From an uncultured Eubacteriales bacterium (GTDB lineage: Bacteria > Bacillota > Clostridia > Oscillospirales > Oscillospiraceae), in assembly GCA_900556935.1 (NCBI GenBank), contig USQL01000013.1, positions 1 through 30,760 of the forward strand: 30,760 bases of DNA, given 5' to 3'. Position numbers and translations under genes: made by a program. This document shows, piece after piece, positions 15,428 through 23,060 of this stretch. Each line of letters begins with the position of its first letter. The first letter of the stretch is position 1. The notes beneath the pieces are model-generated. The model saw nothing but the letters and a program-made list of their open reading frames with translations, made no database searches and had not been told where the DNA came from.

Positions 15428-16342
15428 ATGAAACAGTTATTCAATACCAAGCTGCGGATTATTCTGGTGATTGCGGTGCTGGTGACGGCGGGACTGTCCG
15501 TTCTGGCGGGCCTGACCAATCAGAGTCTGCCGGATATGGTGATTCAGGGCCTGATTACCCCCTTCCGCAGCGCGGCCACCAGCTTTACCAATACGGTGGA
15601 GCGGTACTACAGCTACATGTTCAAATACGAGGCCCTGCAGGCCGAAAACGAAAAGCTCAAATCAGACCTTGCCAAGATGGAGGATACGGCCCGTCAGGCC
15701 GATGCCACCACCCGTGAAAACGAGCGTCTGCGGAAGCTCAATAACCTGCTGACCAGCCACGAGAGCTACGTCACCGTGGATGCCTACATCATCGGCTGGA
15801 GCTCCACGGACTTTACAAATGTGCTGACCATCAACCGGGGCACCAATTCCGGCATTGATGTGAACATGTGTGCCGTTACGGAAAACGGCGAAGTGGTGGG
15901 CCTGGTCACCCAGGTGGGCCCCAACTATGCCCAGGTGAAAACGGTGCTGGACTCCACCCTGGAAATCAGCTCCACCATCTCCGACTCCGGCTACAACGGC
16001 ATGGTCTCCGGCGGCTATCTGAAGGGCAATGAAAAGCTCCTGCGGATGAACTATCTGCCCTCCGCCGCCGTCATCCGGAACAACCAGCAGGTGGTGACCT
16101 CCGGTTCCACCGTGTACCCCCGGGGCCTGATTGTGGGCTCCATTGTGGACGCGGGCTTTGAGACCACCGGCGTTGCCAAGTACGCCCTTTTGCAGGCCGC
16201 CGCGGACATCGACTCGCTGGAGCAGGTGTTTATCATCACCCAGTACACCACCGATACCGACAGCCTGACCATCATCGCTCCCACCACGTCCGACGGCGGC
16301 ACCGGGGAGACCACCGCTGCCACCGACGGCACCACTCCCTGA
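15428..16342 (+). CDS. mreC: Rod shape-determining protein MreC
   Basis: A 304-residue protein. One N-terminal membrane helix (about 9-28) is followed by a coiled coil (about 70-108, YEALQAENEKLKSDLAKMED and onward). Then comes the beta-rich MreC domain (about 115-275) with GWSSTDFTNVLTINRG and EVVGLVTQVGPNYAQVKTV. A low-complexity Thr/Ala/Gly tail ends the protein. MreC links the cytoplasmic MreB machinery to the periplasmic-side wall synthases during elongation. The ATG directly follows the maf stop codon; GGAGCAGGAGG within the end of maf serves as its ribosome site. The operon lacks mreB in this window, which must be elsewhere. Confidence 0.95.
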   Translation: MKQLFNTKLRIILVIAVLVTAGLSVLAGLTNQSLPDMVIQGLITPFRSAATSFTNTVERYYSYMFKYEALQAENEKLKSDLAKMEDTARQADATTRENERLRKLNNLLTSHESYVTVDAYIIGWSSTDFTNVLTINRGTNSGIDVNMCAVTENGEVVGLVTQVGPNYAQVKTVLDSTLEISSTISDSGYNGMVSGGYLKGNEKLLRMNYLPSAAVIRNNQQVVTSGSTVYPRGLIVGSIVDAGFETTGVAKYALLQAAADIDSLEQVFIITQYTTDTDSLTIIAPTTSDGGTGETTAATDGTTP

Positions 16343-16350
16343 GGCGGCCT

Positions 16351-17046
16351 ATGGCAGAACAACAACGAAAAAAACGGCGGCCCACCACGCCGCCCCCCAA
16401 GCGCCGCCGCCGCAGAAAAAAGGGGAACGCCTTTGCCAGATTCCTGGTGGACACGGTGGACAAAATCCAGGCCTCCCGGGCCGAGTTCCAGCCGGACCGG
16501 CAGGAATCCGCCCTGGTCAAATCCCTGCACTTTACAAAGCAGCAGCGGCAGAACCTTTTGCGCTGGGGCCTGCTGATTCTGACCTGTATTCTGTGCCTGG
16601 TCATCCAGGACTGCGTCATGAGCCGGATTCATCTGTTCGGCGCGACCACCGATTTGGGGGTTGCGGCGGTGCTCTTAATCGCGCTTTTGGAAGGAACCCA
16701 GACCGGAAGCATTTTTGCGCTGCTTGCGGGAACCGTCTACTTTTTCTCCGGCTCCGCGCCGGGGGCCTACTGTGTGGCGCTTCTGACCATCCCGGCCATG
16801 CTCTGCGGCCTGTTCCGCCAGAAGTTCTGGAGAAGGAGCACCGGCTCTATGATTCTGTGCAGCGCCATCGCCATGCTCATCTACGAGGTGGGGCTGTATG
16901 GTGTGGCCCTGTTCCTGGGCCAAACCCGGTTTGACCGGTTTCCCTTTTTCCTGCTGACAGCGCTCTACTCCATTGCGGTGATGATTCCGCTGTATCAGCT
17001 CATCTATCGCATTGGCTCTATTGGAGGACATGTATGGAACGAGTAA
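16351..17046 (+). CDS. mreD: Rod shape-determining protein MreD with a basic N-terminal extension
   Basis: A 231-residue protein. Residues about 72-225 carry five to six hydrophobic segments of the MreD type, including VIQDCVMSRIHLFGATTDLG, where MreD proteins have their conserved P/D-L pattern. The first about 70 residues are unusually long and basic (runs of Lys, Arg and Pro between residues 5 and 25) compared with the usual 160-180-residue MreD. They are predicted to be cytoplasmic. The start is 8 bases after the mreC stop, and the end overlaps the mrdA start by 13 bases, so translation is coupled. MreD stabilises the elongasome with MreC and PBP2. The call relies on position as well as sequence. 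Confidence 0.88.
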   Translation: MAEQQRKKRRPTTPPPKRRRRRKKGNAFARFLVDTVDKIQASRAEFQPDRQESALVKSLHFTKQQRQNLLRWGLLILTCILCLVIQDCVMSRIHLFGATTDLGVAAVLLIALLEGTQTGSIFALLAGTVYFFSGSAPGAYCVALLTIPAMLCGLFRQKFWRRSTGSMILCSAIAMLIYEVGLYGVALFLGQTRFDRFPFFLLTALYSIAVMIPLYQLIYRIGSIGGHVWNE

Positions 17047-19196
17047 CCAGATACCGCGCGGCCACCCTGCTTGGCCTGTTTGCCCTGATTATGGTACTGT
17101 ATGCCATGCGGCTTTTCAAGCTGCAGATTATCGATACCGACGGCAATACGGATAACACCACCCTTTATTCCACCGTTACCACCGTCCGGGCCGCCCGAGG
17201 CGATATTCTGGACCGGAACGGCAAGGTCTTGGTTGGCAACCGCGCCAGCTACGACCTGGTTTTCAACCACTTCGTTATCAAGTCCGCGGACAACCGAAAC
17301 GAATACCTGTACACCTTGCTTAAAAAATGTGAGGAGTTGGGGGTCGAGCATCAGGACCACCTGCCCATCACCGCTACCCGGCCCTTTGAATACACCCTGA
17401 GCCAGTACTCCACCGCCTGGCAGGGCTATTTCCAGAGCTACATGGTGGATAGAAGCTGGGACCCGGATATTACGGCCCCGCTGCTGATTCAGAAAATGCG
17501 GGAGCTTTACAAAATCCCTGCAACCTGGAGCGAGGAGGAGGCCCGGGCGGTGATTGGCCTTCGCTATGAGTTTGACCTCCGGGGTGTCACGAACCTGCCC
17601 AGCTACGTCTTCATCTCCGACGTCAACAGTGAAAACCTGGCCGCCATCCTGGAGCTCAATACCCCCGGCCTGATGGTGGAATCCTCCACCGTCCGGGAGT
17701 ACCACACCCAGTACGCTGCCCACATTCTGGGCTACATGGGCGGCATGGACGATGACGACTGGGCCAAGTACAAAAAGGAGGGCTACTCCATGGATGCCCA
17801 GATTGGCCAGTCCGGCTTTGAGGAGGCCTTTGAGGACTATCTCCACGGCATCGACGGTCAGCGTCTGGACAAGGTTACAAAAGAGGGCACCATTGTCTCC
17901 CAGGAATACGTGGAGGGCAAGGTGCCGGTGGCCGGCAACAACGTGGAGACCACCATCGATATCAACATCCAGAAAATCGCCGAGGACGCGCTTGCCGAGC
18001 GGATGAAGCAGATTACGGACCCCCAGATCAACACCGATGTGGGCGAGCATACGGGCCTGGATGCCCAGGGTGCCGCCGTCATCGTCATGAAGGCGAAAAC
18101 CGGCGAAATCCTGGCCTGCGCCAGCTACCCCACCTTTAACCTGGCCACCATGAACGAGGACTGGGACGAGATCACCAAGGATGATTTGAACCCCTTCTTC
18201 AACCGTGCCTTCGGCGCTACCTACGCCCCGGGCTCTACCTACAAAATGTCCACCCTGGTGGCGGCTATGGAGAACGTCTACACTTCCGGCAACACAGGAG
18301 GCGTGGTAGGCCAGCCCATTTACCAGGCCGGAGAGATCATCCGGGATACCGGCTACTTTGACCATGCCAACGGCTTCGAGGGCTTCCACCCCACCTGCCT
18401 GTACTATTCCAGCACCAAGGGCATGGCCACCCACGGTGACCTGATCGCCCAGGATGCTTTGAAGGTTTCCTGTAACCTGTTCTTCTACGAGCTGGGCTAC
18501 CGCATGACCATTGAAATGATGGATGAAACCGCCAAGGGCTTCGGCCTGGGCGAGCCCACGGGCATTGAGCTGACCGAGAAGGTGGGCTGGCGAGCCAACA
18601 GAGAAAGTAAGAAAGCTTCCTACACCGGCGTTGACGCGGCCTGGAACGGCGGCGACCGAGTGCTTTGCGCCATCGGCCAGTCCGAGAACCGGTTCACCCC
18701 CTTGCAGCTGGCGGTCTACGCCTCCACTCTGGCAAACCAGGGCGTGCGCTACAAGGCAACCTTCCTGAACCGGGTCACCTCCTCGGACTACCGGACTCTG
18801 GTCTACTCCAACAGCCCGGAGATTGTCAGCGAAATGAAAATTTCCGACACCACCTACGCCACCTACGTAGACGGTATGCGCCGAGTGGTCACCATGCCCG
18901 GCGGCACGGCCACCACCTGCTTCGGCGGCCCCAAGGACGAGGACGGCCCCCAGTGGCCCAGCAAGATTACGGTCTGCGCCAAGACCGGTACTGCCCAGCA
19001 CTCCTCCGGCGGCTCTGACCACGGCGCGTTCGTGTGCTTTGCCCCCATGGAAGATCCGGAAATCGCCATCGCCATCTTCGGCGAAAAGGTGGCCCACGGC
19101 TCCTCCATGGCCCCCGTCGCCGAGCCCATCCTGAAAGCCTACTTCGAGGCCGTGGATGCCAGCGAGGTTTACACCTACGAAAATCAGCTGAGCTGA
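17034..19196 (+). CDS. mrdA: Penicillin-binding protein 2 (class B, elongation transpeptidase)
   Basis: A 720-residue class B PBP. A short cytoplasmic start and one membrane helix (about 8-27) are followed by the dimerisation/pedestal region, with VRAARGDILDRNGKVLVGNR near residue 50. The transpeptidase domain has the active-site SxxK as S401-T-Y-K404 (PGSTYK), SxN as S479-C-N481 and KTG as K650-T-G652. It would crosslink new peptidoglycan during elongation together with MreC/MreD and a RodA polymerase, which is not in this window. A GGAGG within mreD drives its translation. It is the last gene of the maf-mreC-mreD-mrdA operon, and only the repeat array follows, with no classic terminator. 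Confidence 0.95.
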   Translation: MERVTRYRAATLLGLFALIMVLYAMRLFKLQIIDTDGNTDNTTLYSTVTTVRAARGDILDRNGKVLVGNRASYDLVFNHFVIKSADNRNEYLYTLLKKCEELGVEHQDHLPITATRPFEYTLSQYSTAWQGYFQSYMVDRSWDPDITAPLLIQKMRELYKIPATWSEEEARAVIGLRYEFDLRGVTNLPSYVFISDVNSENLAAILELNTPGLMVESSTVREYHTQYAAHILGYMGGMDDDDWAKYKKEGYSMDAQIGQSGFEEAFEDYLHGIDGQRLDKVTKEGTIVSQEYVEGKVPVAGNNVETTIDINIQKIAEDALAERMKQITDPQINTDVGEHTGLDAQGAAVIVMKAKTGEILACASYPTFNLATMNEDWDEITKDDLNPFFNRAFGATYAPGSTYKMSTLVAAMENVYTSGNTGGVVGQPIYQAGEIIRDTGYFDHANGFEGFHPTCLYYSSTKGMATHGDLIAQDALKVSCNLFFYELGYRMTIEMMDETAKGFGLGEPTGIELTEKVGWRANRESKKASYTGVDAAWNGGDRVLCAIGQSENRFTPLQLAVYASTLANQGVRYKATFLNRVTSSDYRTLVYSNSPEIVSEMKISDTTYATYVDGMRRVVTMPGGTATTCFGGPKDEDGPQWPSKITVCAKTGTAQHSSGGSDHGAFVCFAPMEDPEIAIAIFGEKVAHGSSMAPVAEPILKAYFEAVDASEVYTYENQLS

Positions 19197-19209
19197 GCTA
19201 TTTTGCAGC

Positions 19210-19616
19210 AAAAGCTTCCCCTCTGGGGAAGCTGGCTCGGCGTAGCCGAGACTGATGAGGGCGGTACGCAGAACCGGTGCAGAGAAAACCCGGGCGAATA
19301 CGTAGAGATAAAGGCTCCCCTGAAAGGGGAGCTGGCAGCGCAGCTGACTGAGGGGTCAGGCTTGGCTGAAAGCCAAGCCTTGCACCGTAGGCGCAAATAC
19401 CGGGTTTTCAGGACATTCGAGCCTGAATTCCGCCTACGGCGGAGGCTTTTCTAAGGAAAAGCCGGACCTCTCAGACCCGGCGTTCGCCGGGCCAGCTCCC
19501 CTTTCAGGGGAGCCTTGGATTATATGTATTCGCCCGAGCCTTCTCCGCATCGGTTCTGCGTACTGCCCTCATCAGTCAGGGCTACGCCCTGCCAGCTTCC
19601 CCGGTGGGGAAGCCTT
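19210..19616. repeat. Palindromic element with inverted arms (copies B and C) and a nested insert
   Basis: Arm B (19210-19304) and arm C (19523-19616, inverted) share the frame GCTTCCCC hairpin, TGGC, variable hairpin, ACTGATGAGGGC, GTACGCAGAACCG, GGGCGAATAC. The variable stem is CTCGGC-GTA-GCCGAG in B and CAGGGC-GTA-GCCCTG in C, so both sides differ together while the GTA loop is fixed. The arms face each other and enclose the element at 19311-19516. Confidence 0.85.
19311..19516. repeat. Related inverted-arm element nested at the centre of the B/C element
   Basis: Both ends read inward AAGGCTCCCCTGAAAGGGGA then GCTGGC, a variable hairpin (CAGC-GCA-GCTG on the left, CCCGGCG-AA-CGCCGGG on the right) and CTGAGGGGT or CTGAGAGGT. 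The layout copies that of the outer arms with different sequence. Inside, CCGTAGGCG (19384-19392) and CGCCTACGG (19431-19439) form a further inverted pair, and GGCTTGGCT/AGCCAAGCC form another hairpin. Confidence 0.8.
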
Positions 19617-19618
19617 TG

Positions 19619-19893
19619 AACCTTCCCCGTCGGGGAAGGGGGACCGCTTGCGGTGGATGAGGGCAGTACAGACTGACGGAATGAACAGACCCGGGCGAAT
19701 TCGTATAATCCCGGATGGAAGCCCCAAAAGCCTTCTCCAGCAGGAGAAGGCTAGGGGCTTTGGTTTTTAGGTTATACGAATTCGCCTTGGATTTTTCATA
19801 CCGTCAGTCTGTACCGCCCCTCATCAGTCAGGGCTACGCCCTGCCAGCTTCCCCGGAGGGGAAGCTTTTTAACCTTCCCCATCGGGGAAGGTT
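19619..19893. repeat. 275-bp palindromic element (arms D and E)
   Basis: GGCGAATTCGTATAA (19694-19708) is exactly repeated in inverse at 19772-19786, and GTACAGACTGACGG (19666-19679) in inverse at 19801-19814. AACCTTCCCC...GGGGAAGG marks both outer ends. The centre holds AGCCTTCTCC-agca-GGAGAAGGCT inside AAGCCCC...GGGGCTT. The whole element could fold as one long interrupted hairpin. Arm E contains the full TGGCAGGGC-GTA-GCCCTGACTGATGAGGGG frame. Arm D has the shorter hairpin ACCGC-TT-GCGGT before GGATGAGGG. Confidence 0.85.
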
Positions 19894-19899
19894 GGGATT

Positions 19900-20766
19900 T
19901 TACCGATACTGCAAATAATGAATAAACTTCTTCACCGCCAGAGAGGCGGTTTTTTGTTCTCTTAGGGCCAGGGCGGTTTCCCGGTAGGCGGGGACATCCA
20001 GCTCCTTGGCGACGATGTGGAAGGGGGTGCGCTCCAAAATCAGCTCGGTGAGGATGCTCACCCCCAGGCCGCTTTCCACCATGGACATAATGGCGTAGTC
20101 ATCCCAGGTGGTAAAGTGGACCCGGGGCTTTAGGCCGTTGCGCTCAAAGACCTCCGAAACCTCTGCCTGAGAGGCCTTTTCCAACAGCATAAAAGGCTCC
20201 TGACACAAAGCCTCAATGGGCACCCTGTCCAGCCCCGCCAGGGGGTGATTTTCCGGCAGGATGGCCAGCAGCCGGTCCCTTCCCATGGGGATGGTTTCAA
20301 ATTCCGGGCGGGTGGGCAGCCGCAGGAAGCCGCAGTCCACCCGGCCCTGGGCAATCCAGTCCTCAATTTCCGAGTAGTCCCCCAGTAAAAGCTCATAGTC
20401 CACCCCGGGGTAGTCCTTCTGAAAGGCCTTGATGATATTGGGCACCCAGTGAATGGCACCGCTGGAAAAGGTGCCGATGCGGATGATACCGGATTGGAGG
20501 CCGTGGAGGTCGTCCACCTGCATTTGCAGCTTCTGGTATTCGTCGCACAGGCTTTTGGCGTAGGGCAGCAGCCGGGAGCCGTCGGAGGTCAGGCGGATGC
20601 CGGTGCGGTCCCGCTCCAGAAGGGTGATGGACCACTCCTTTTCCAGGTCGTGAATCATGCGGCTGACCCCGGATTGGGAGTAGTTGAGCATCTGCGCGGC
20701 CCGGGTAAAGCTGCCATACTCCACGGTTTTGATAAAGGCCATGTATTTGAGGATGTTCATGTCCAT
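19900..20766 (-). CDS. LysR-family transcriptional regulator, divergent to the PutP-like gene
   Basis: A 288-residue protein. Residues 1-62 are the LysR helix-turn-helix (ILKYMAFIKTVEYGSFTRAA, then QMLNYSQSGVSRMIHDLEKE). Residues about 90-285 are the effector-binding domain, including RIGTFSSGAIHWVPNIIKAF and a lobe near LGVSILTELIL. AAAGAGG lies about 8 bases before the ATG at 20766. It is divergent from the symporter gene with 132 bases between starts, the usual layout for a LysR regulator and its target. The expected inducer is therefore the symporter substrate or a product of its catabolism; this is inferred from position only. Confidence 0.93.
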   Translation of the reverse strand: MDMNILKYMAFIKTVEYGSFTRAAQMLNYSQSGVSRMIHDLEKEWSITLLERDRTGIRLTSDGSRLLPYAKSLCDEYQKLQMQVDDLHGLQSGIIRIGTFSSGAIHWVPNIIKAFQKDYPGVDYELLLGDYSEIEDWIAQGRVDCGFLRLPTRPEFETIPMGRDRLLAILPENHPLAGLDRVPIEALCQEPFMLLEKASQAEVSEVFERNGLKPRVHFTTWDDYAIMSMVESGLGVSILTELILERTPFHIVAKELDVPAYRETALALREQKTASLAVKKFIHYLQYR

Positions 20767-20780
20767 AGCGGTGCGCCTCT

Positions 20781-20809
20781 TTCATGCGGATTTGTTATGA
20801 AGTTCATGC
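20781..20809. promoter_or_regulatory. Candidate LysR operator between the divergent genes
   Basis: TTCATGC occurs at 20781-20787 and 20803-20809, 22 bases apart (two helical turns), and ATGAAGTTCAT (20797-20807) is an 11-bp palindrome overlapping the second copy. The sites lie upstream of the symporter -35 box and near the start of the LysR gene, where autoregulation and activation would act. Confidence 0.4.
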
Positions 20810-20820
20810 AAAACATTCGC

Positions 20821-20849
20821 TTTTCAAATGTATTGCTCTATGATACAAT
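20821..20849 (+). promoter_or_regulatory. Promoter of the sodium/solute symporter gene
   Basis: TTTTCA (20821-20826, weak -35) and TACAAT (20844-20849) are 17 bases apart. A poor -35 is in keeping with an activator-dependent promoter. Confidence 0.55.
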
Positions 20850-20898
20850 CCATACATCCCAAAGTCAAGACCGGATATTGAGAGAAAGGATGAGAAAA

Positions 20899-22434
20899 AT
20901 GACCTCGACTGTTTGCATCACCGTTACAATCCTTGTGTACCTGCTGGGTATGCTGTGGATTGGCGCGCACTACGCCAAAAAGAACGCCTCCACCGCCGAC
21001 TTTTACCTGGGCGGCCGAACCCTGGGCCCATTGGTGACCGCAATGAGCGCCGAGGCCTCCGACATGTCCAGCTATCTCCTGATGGGCCTTCCGGGGCTTG
21101 CCTACCTGTCCGGTGTGGCGGACGTGGGCTGGACCGCCATCGGTCTGGCGCTGGGCACCTATTTTAACTGGCTCTTTACCGCCCGCCGCCTGCGGCGCTA
21201 TACCCAGATTACCGGCTCCTTTACCATCCCCCAGTTCTTCTCCAAGCGGTTCCACGATGAAAAGAGCATCCTGGCCGCCCTGGCCGCGGTGATTATCATC
21301 GTTTTCTTCATTCCCTACACCGCCTCCGGTTTTGCCGCCTGTGGAAAGCTGTTCTCCTCCCTGTTTGGCATCAACTACATGACGGCGATGCTTGTCTCCG
21401 CCGTGGTCATCGTGGGGTATACCGCGGCGGGAGGCTTCCTGGCGGCCTCCATTACGGATTTGGTTCAAAGCATCATTATGACCATTGCCATTCTGTTCGT
21501 GCTGGTCTACGCCACCGTTCGGGCCGGGGGCGTAGGGGCGGTGATGGAAAACGCCAAGGCCCTGCCGGGGTACCTGTCGTTCACCCACACCTACCTGGCA
21601 GAATCCGGCACCGCCGGGTCCTATAGCTTCCTCACCATCGTCTCCACCCTGGCCTGGGGCCTTGGATACTTCGGAATGCCCCACATTCTGCTGCGGTTCA
21701 TGGCTATTGGCGACGAAAAGAAGCTGAAGCTCTCCCGCCGGGTGGCATCTGTGTGGGTGGTCATCGCCATGGCGCTGGCCATCTGCATCGGCATTGTGGG
21801 CAAGGCCCTCAGCGCCGCCGGGGCAATTGAAACGCTGGGCGGCTCCGAGACCGAGACGGTGATTATCCGCATCGCAAGCCTTCTCTCCAAGGCGGGGATT
21901 TTCCCGGCGCTGATGGCGGGGCTGATTCTGGCGGGCATCCTCGCCAGCACCATGTCCACGGCGGACTCCCAACTGTTGGCCGCCTCCTCCAGCGTTTCCC
22001 AGAATCTTTTGCAGGAGGCCCTGCACCGAAAGCTGAACCAAAAGCAGAGCATGGTGGCGGCAAGGCTTACGGTGGTTGCCATCGCGGTTCTGGGTGCCCT
22101 CATCGCCCAGGACCCCAACAGCTCCATTTTTGGCATCGTGTCCTTTGCCTGGGCGGGCTTCGGGGCGGGCTTTGGTCCCCTGGTGATCTGCGCCCTGTTC
22201 TGGAAGCGCACCACCTTCCCCGGTGCCGTGGCCGGTATGGCCGCGGGCGGCATTGCCGTGTTCGTGTGGAAATATCTGTGCAAGCCCCTGGGCGGCGTTT
22301 TCGGCATCTACGAGCTCCTGCCCGCATTCCTGGTGGGGCTGGTGGTCATCGTTCTTGTAAGCCTGCTGACCAAGAGGCCCGACGCGGCCATTGAACAGGA
22401 ATTTGACCTGGCAAGGTCTCATTCGGTGCTATAA
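20899..22434 (+). CDS. putP: Sodium/solute symporter, PutP-like (sodium/proline)
   Basis: A 511-residue protein of the SSS family with about 13 hydrophobic segments. The region TADFYLGGRTLGPLVTAMSA is followed by EASDMSSYLLMGLPGLAYLS, the PutP-type helix II motif with the Asp and Ser of the sodium/proline site. GITGSFTIPQFFSKRF-like and ILAGILASTMSTADSQLLAA (helix VIII-IX region) also fit. Of two close ATGs, the one at 20890 abuts GAAAGG with no spacing, while that at 20899 has 9 bases, so the latter is used. The divergent LysR gene probably controls it. Proline is the likeliest substrate by similarity to PutP, but other SSS substrates cannot be excluded. Confidence 0.85.
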   Translation: MTSTVCITVTILVYLLGMLWIGAHYAKKNASTADFYLGGRTLGPLVTAMSAEASDMSSYLLMGLPGLAYLSGVADVGWTAIGLALGTYFNWLFTARRLRRYTQITGSFTIPQFFSKRFHDEKSILAALAAVIIIVFFIPYTASGFAACGKLFSSLFGINYMTAMLVSAVVIVGYTAAGGFLAASITDLVQSIIMTIAILFVLVYATVRAGGVGAVMENAKALPGYLSFTHTYLAESGTAGSYSFLTIVSTLAWGLGYFGMPHILLRFMAIGDEKKLKLSRRVASVWVVIAMALAICIGIVGKALSAAGAIETLGGSETETVIIRIASLLSKAGIFPALMAGLILAGILASTMSTADSQLLAASSSVSQNLLQEALHRKLNQKQSMVAARLTVVAIAVLGALIAQDPNSSIFGIVSFAWAGFGAGFGPLVICALFWKRTTFPGAVAGMAAGGIAVFVWKYLCKPLGGVFGIYELLPAFLVGLVVIVLVSLLTKRPDAAIEQEFDLARSHSVL

Positions 22435-22513
22435 AAAGAATTGAAAAAAGTGTAGGTTTTGTGCCAGACAATTTCCGAAAAATTTCGTTAAACATTCACA
22501 CGGCAATCTCGCA

Positions 22514-23027
22514 GGCTGGGCCCCTCCAGGGGCCCCTTTCTTGTCCCGCCAAGAAAGGGGGAAAGAATGCGGCCAGAGGGGGCGCTGACCGCTGCTTGCT
22601 CCCGCCGCAGAGCCGATGTGTTATGGTGCGATTGCCACCGGCAATCGTACTATTTGAATTCGCTGCGCGGAGCACCACCCCCCTCTGGACTCCTCCCGGC
22701 GCGCTTTTACGTTAGAGTAGCAATGTTTTGGCGTACTTTCTACGAAACATCCTGTTGATCTAGAAATTACGACTTTTAAAGTGCATTTTCTTTCACATTC
22801 GTGAAAGTTTTTCGCTCGTTTAGATTTATTTTGAAAGATAAAAGCTGTCTTCACAGTGGTCCCGTTAGACGCTGGGTCCGCGCCGGGCGGCCATCGTACA
22901 AACCCCGTTGGTTTTGAGGCCGGGAGGATTCTTAAGGGGGGCGGCTTCGCCGACAGCGCCCCCTTAAGCCGCATTCTTATCCATTTTCTTGGCGGGACAA
23001 GAAAATGGCCCCCGGAGGGGCCAAGCC
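22514..23027. mobile_element. 514-bp non-autonomous element with 60-bp terminal inverted repeats
   Basis: The left arm (22514-22573) and right arm (22968-23027) are imperfect inverse copies over 60 bases. A core of TTTCTTGTCCCGCCAAGAAA is identical in both and itself palindromic, and both arms end inward with AAGAATGCGGC. Inside are CCAGAGGGGG/CCCCCTCTGG (22573-22582 and about 22679-22688), a GATTGCC-ACC-GGCAATC hairpin (22629-22645), an AT-rich middle (about 22700-22860) and a CTTAAGGGGG...CCCCCTTAAG hairpin (22931-22967). No transposase or other protein is encoded and no target-site duplication is obvious, so a MITE-like element is the best description. Confidence 0.7.
22790..22812 (+). terminator. 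Terminator-like hairpin inside the 514-bp element
   Basis: CTTTCAC (22790-22796) and GTGAAAG (22801-22807) form a 7-bp stem around ATTC, followed by TTTTT (22808-22812). It could end the symporter transcript or a small RNA from the left half of the element. Confidence 0.5.
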
Positions 23028-23060
23028 AAAGGAAGTGCCAGGCAAACGTTGAACGAAAAT

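Larger units (their letters stand above)
19197..19899. other. 703-base gap filled with palindromic repeats, no gene
   Basis: No credible coding gene is present; the short open frames are by-products of GC-rich palindromes. The gap holds two complete inverted-arm elements side by side (19210-19616 and 19619-19893), the first carrying a third element at its centre (19311-19516). Neither flanking gene has a clear Rho-independent terminator here, so the hairpins may form the transcript ends. Confidence 0.75.
22435..23060. other. 626-base gap: no gene, mostly one inverted-repeat element
   Basis: After the symporter stop there are about 80 AT-rich bases with no feature I can name, then the element at 22514-23027. 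No open frame in the gap has a ribosome site or a recognisable product. No terminator follows the symporter gene until the hairpin at 22790. Confidence 0.7.

Noticed and set aside
17004..19211. Very long minus-strand open frame opposite mrdA (also 1651-3060 plus opposite brnQ, 3560-4735 plus, 11231-12529, 12487-14046 and 20824-22422 minus)
   Set aside because: All lie opposite well-supported genes, have no matching ribosome sites and show Gly/His/Gln-rich compositions typical of antisense frames in GC-rich coding DNA.
19210..19893. CRISPR array
   Set aside because: The repeats are few, inverted and divergent, with no regular spacer length and no cas genes in the window.
22434..22514. Terminator directly after the PutP-like gene
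   Set aside because: The stretch has A- and T-runs but no stem of useful length; the first hairpin with a T-run is at 22790.
22567..22758. Short plus-strand open frame in the 514-bp element
   Set aside because: It runs through palindromic repeat sequence, lacks a ribosome site and shows no recognisable protein pattern.
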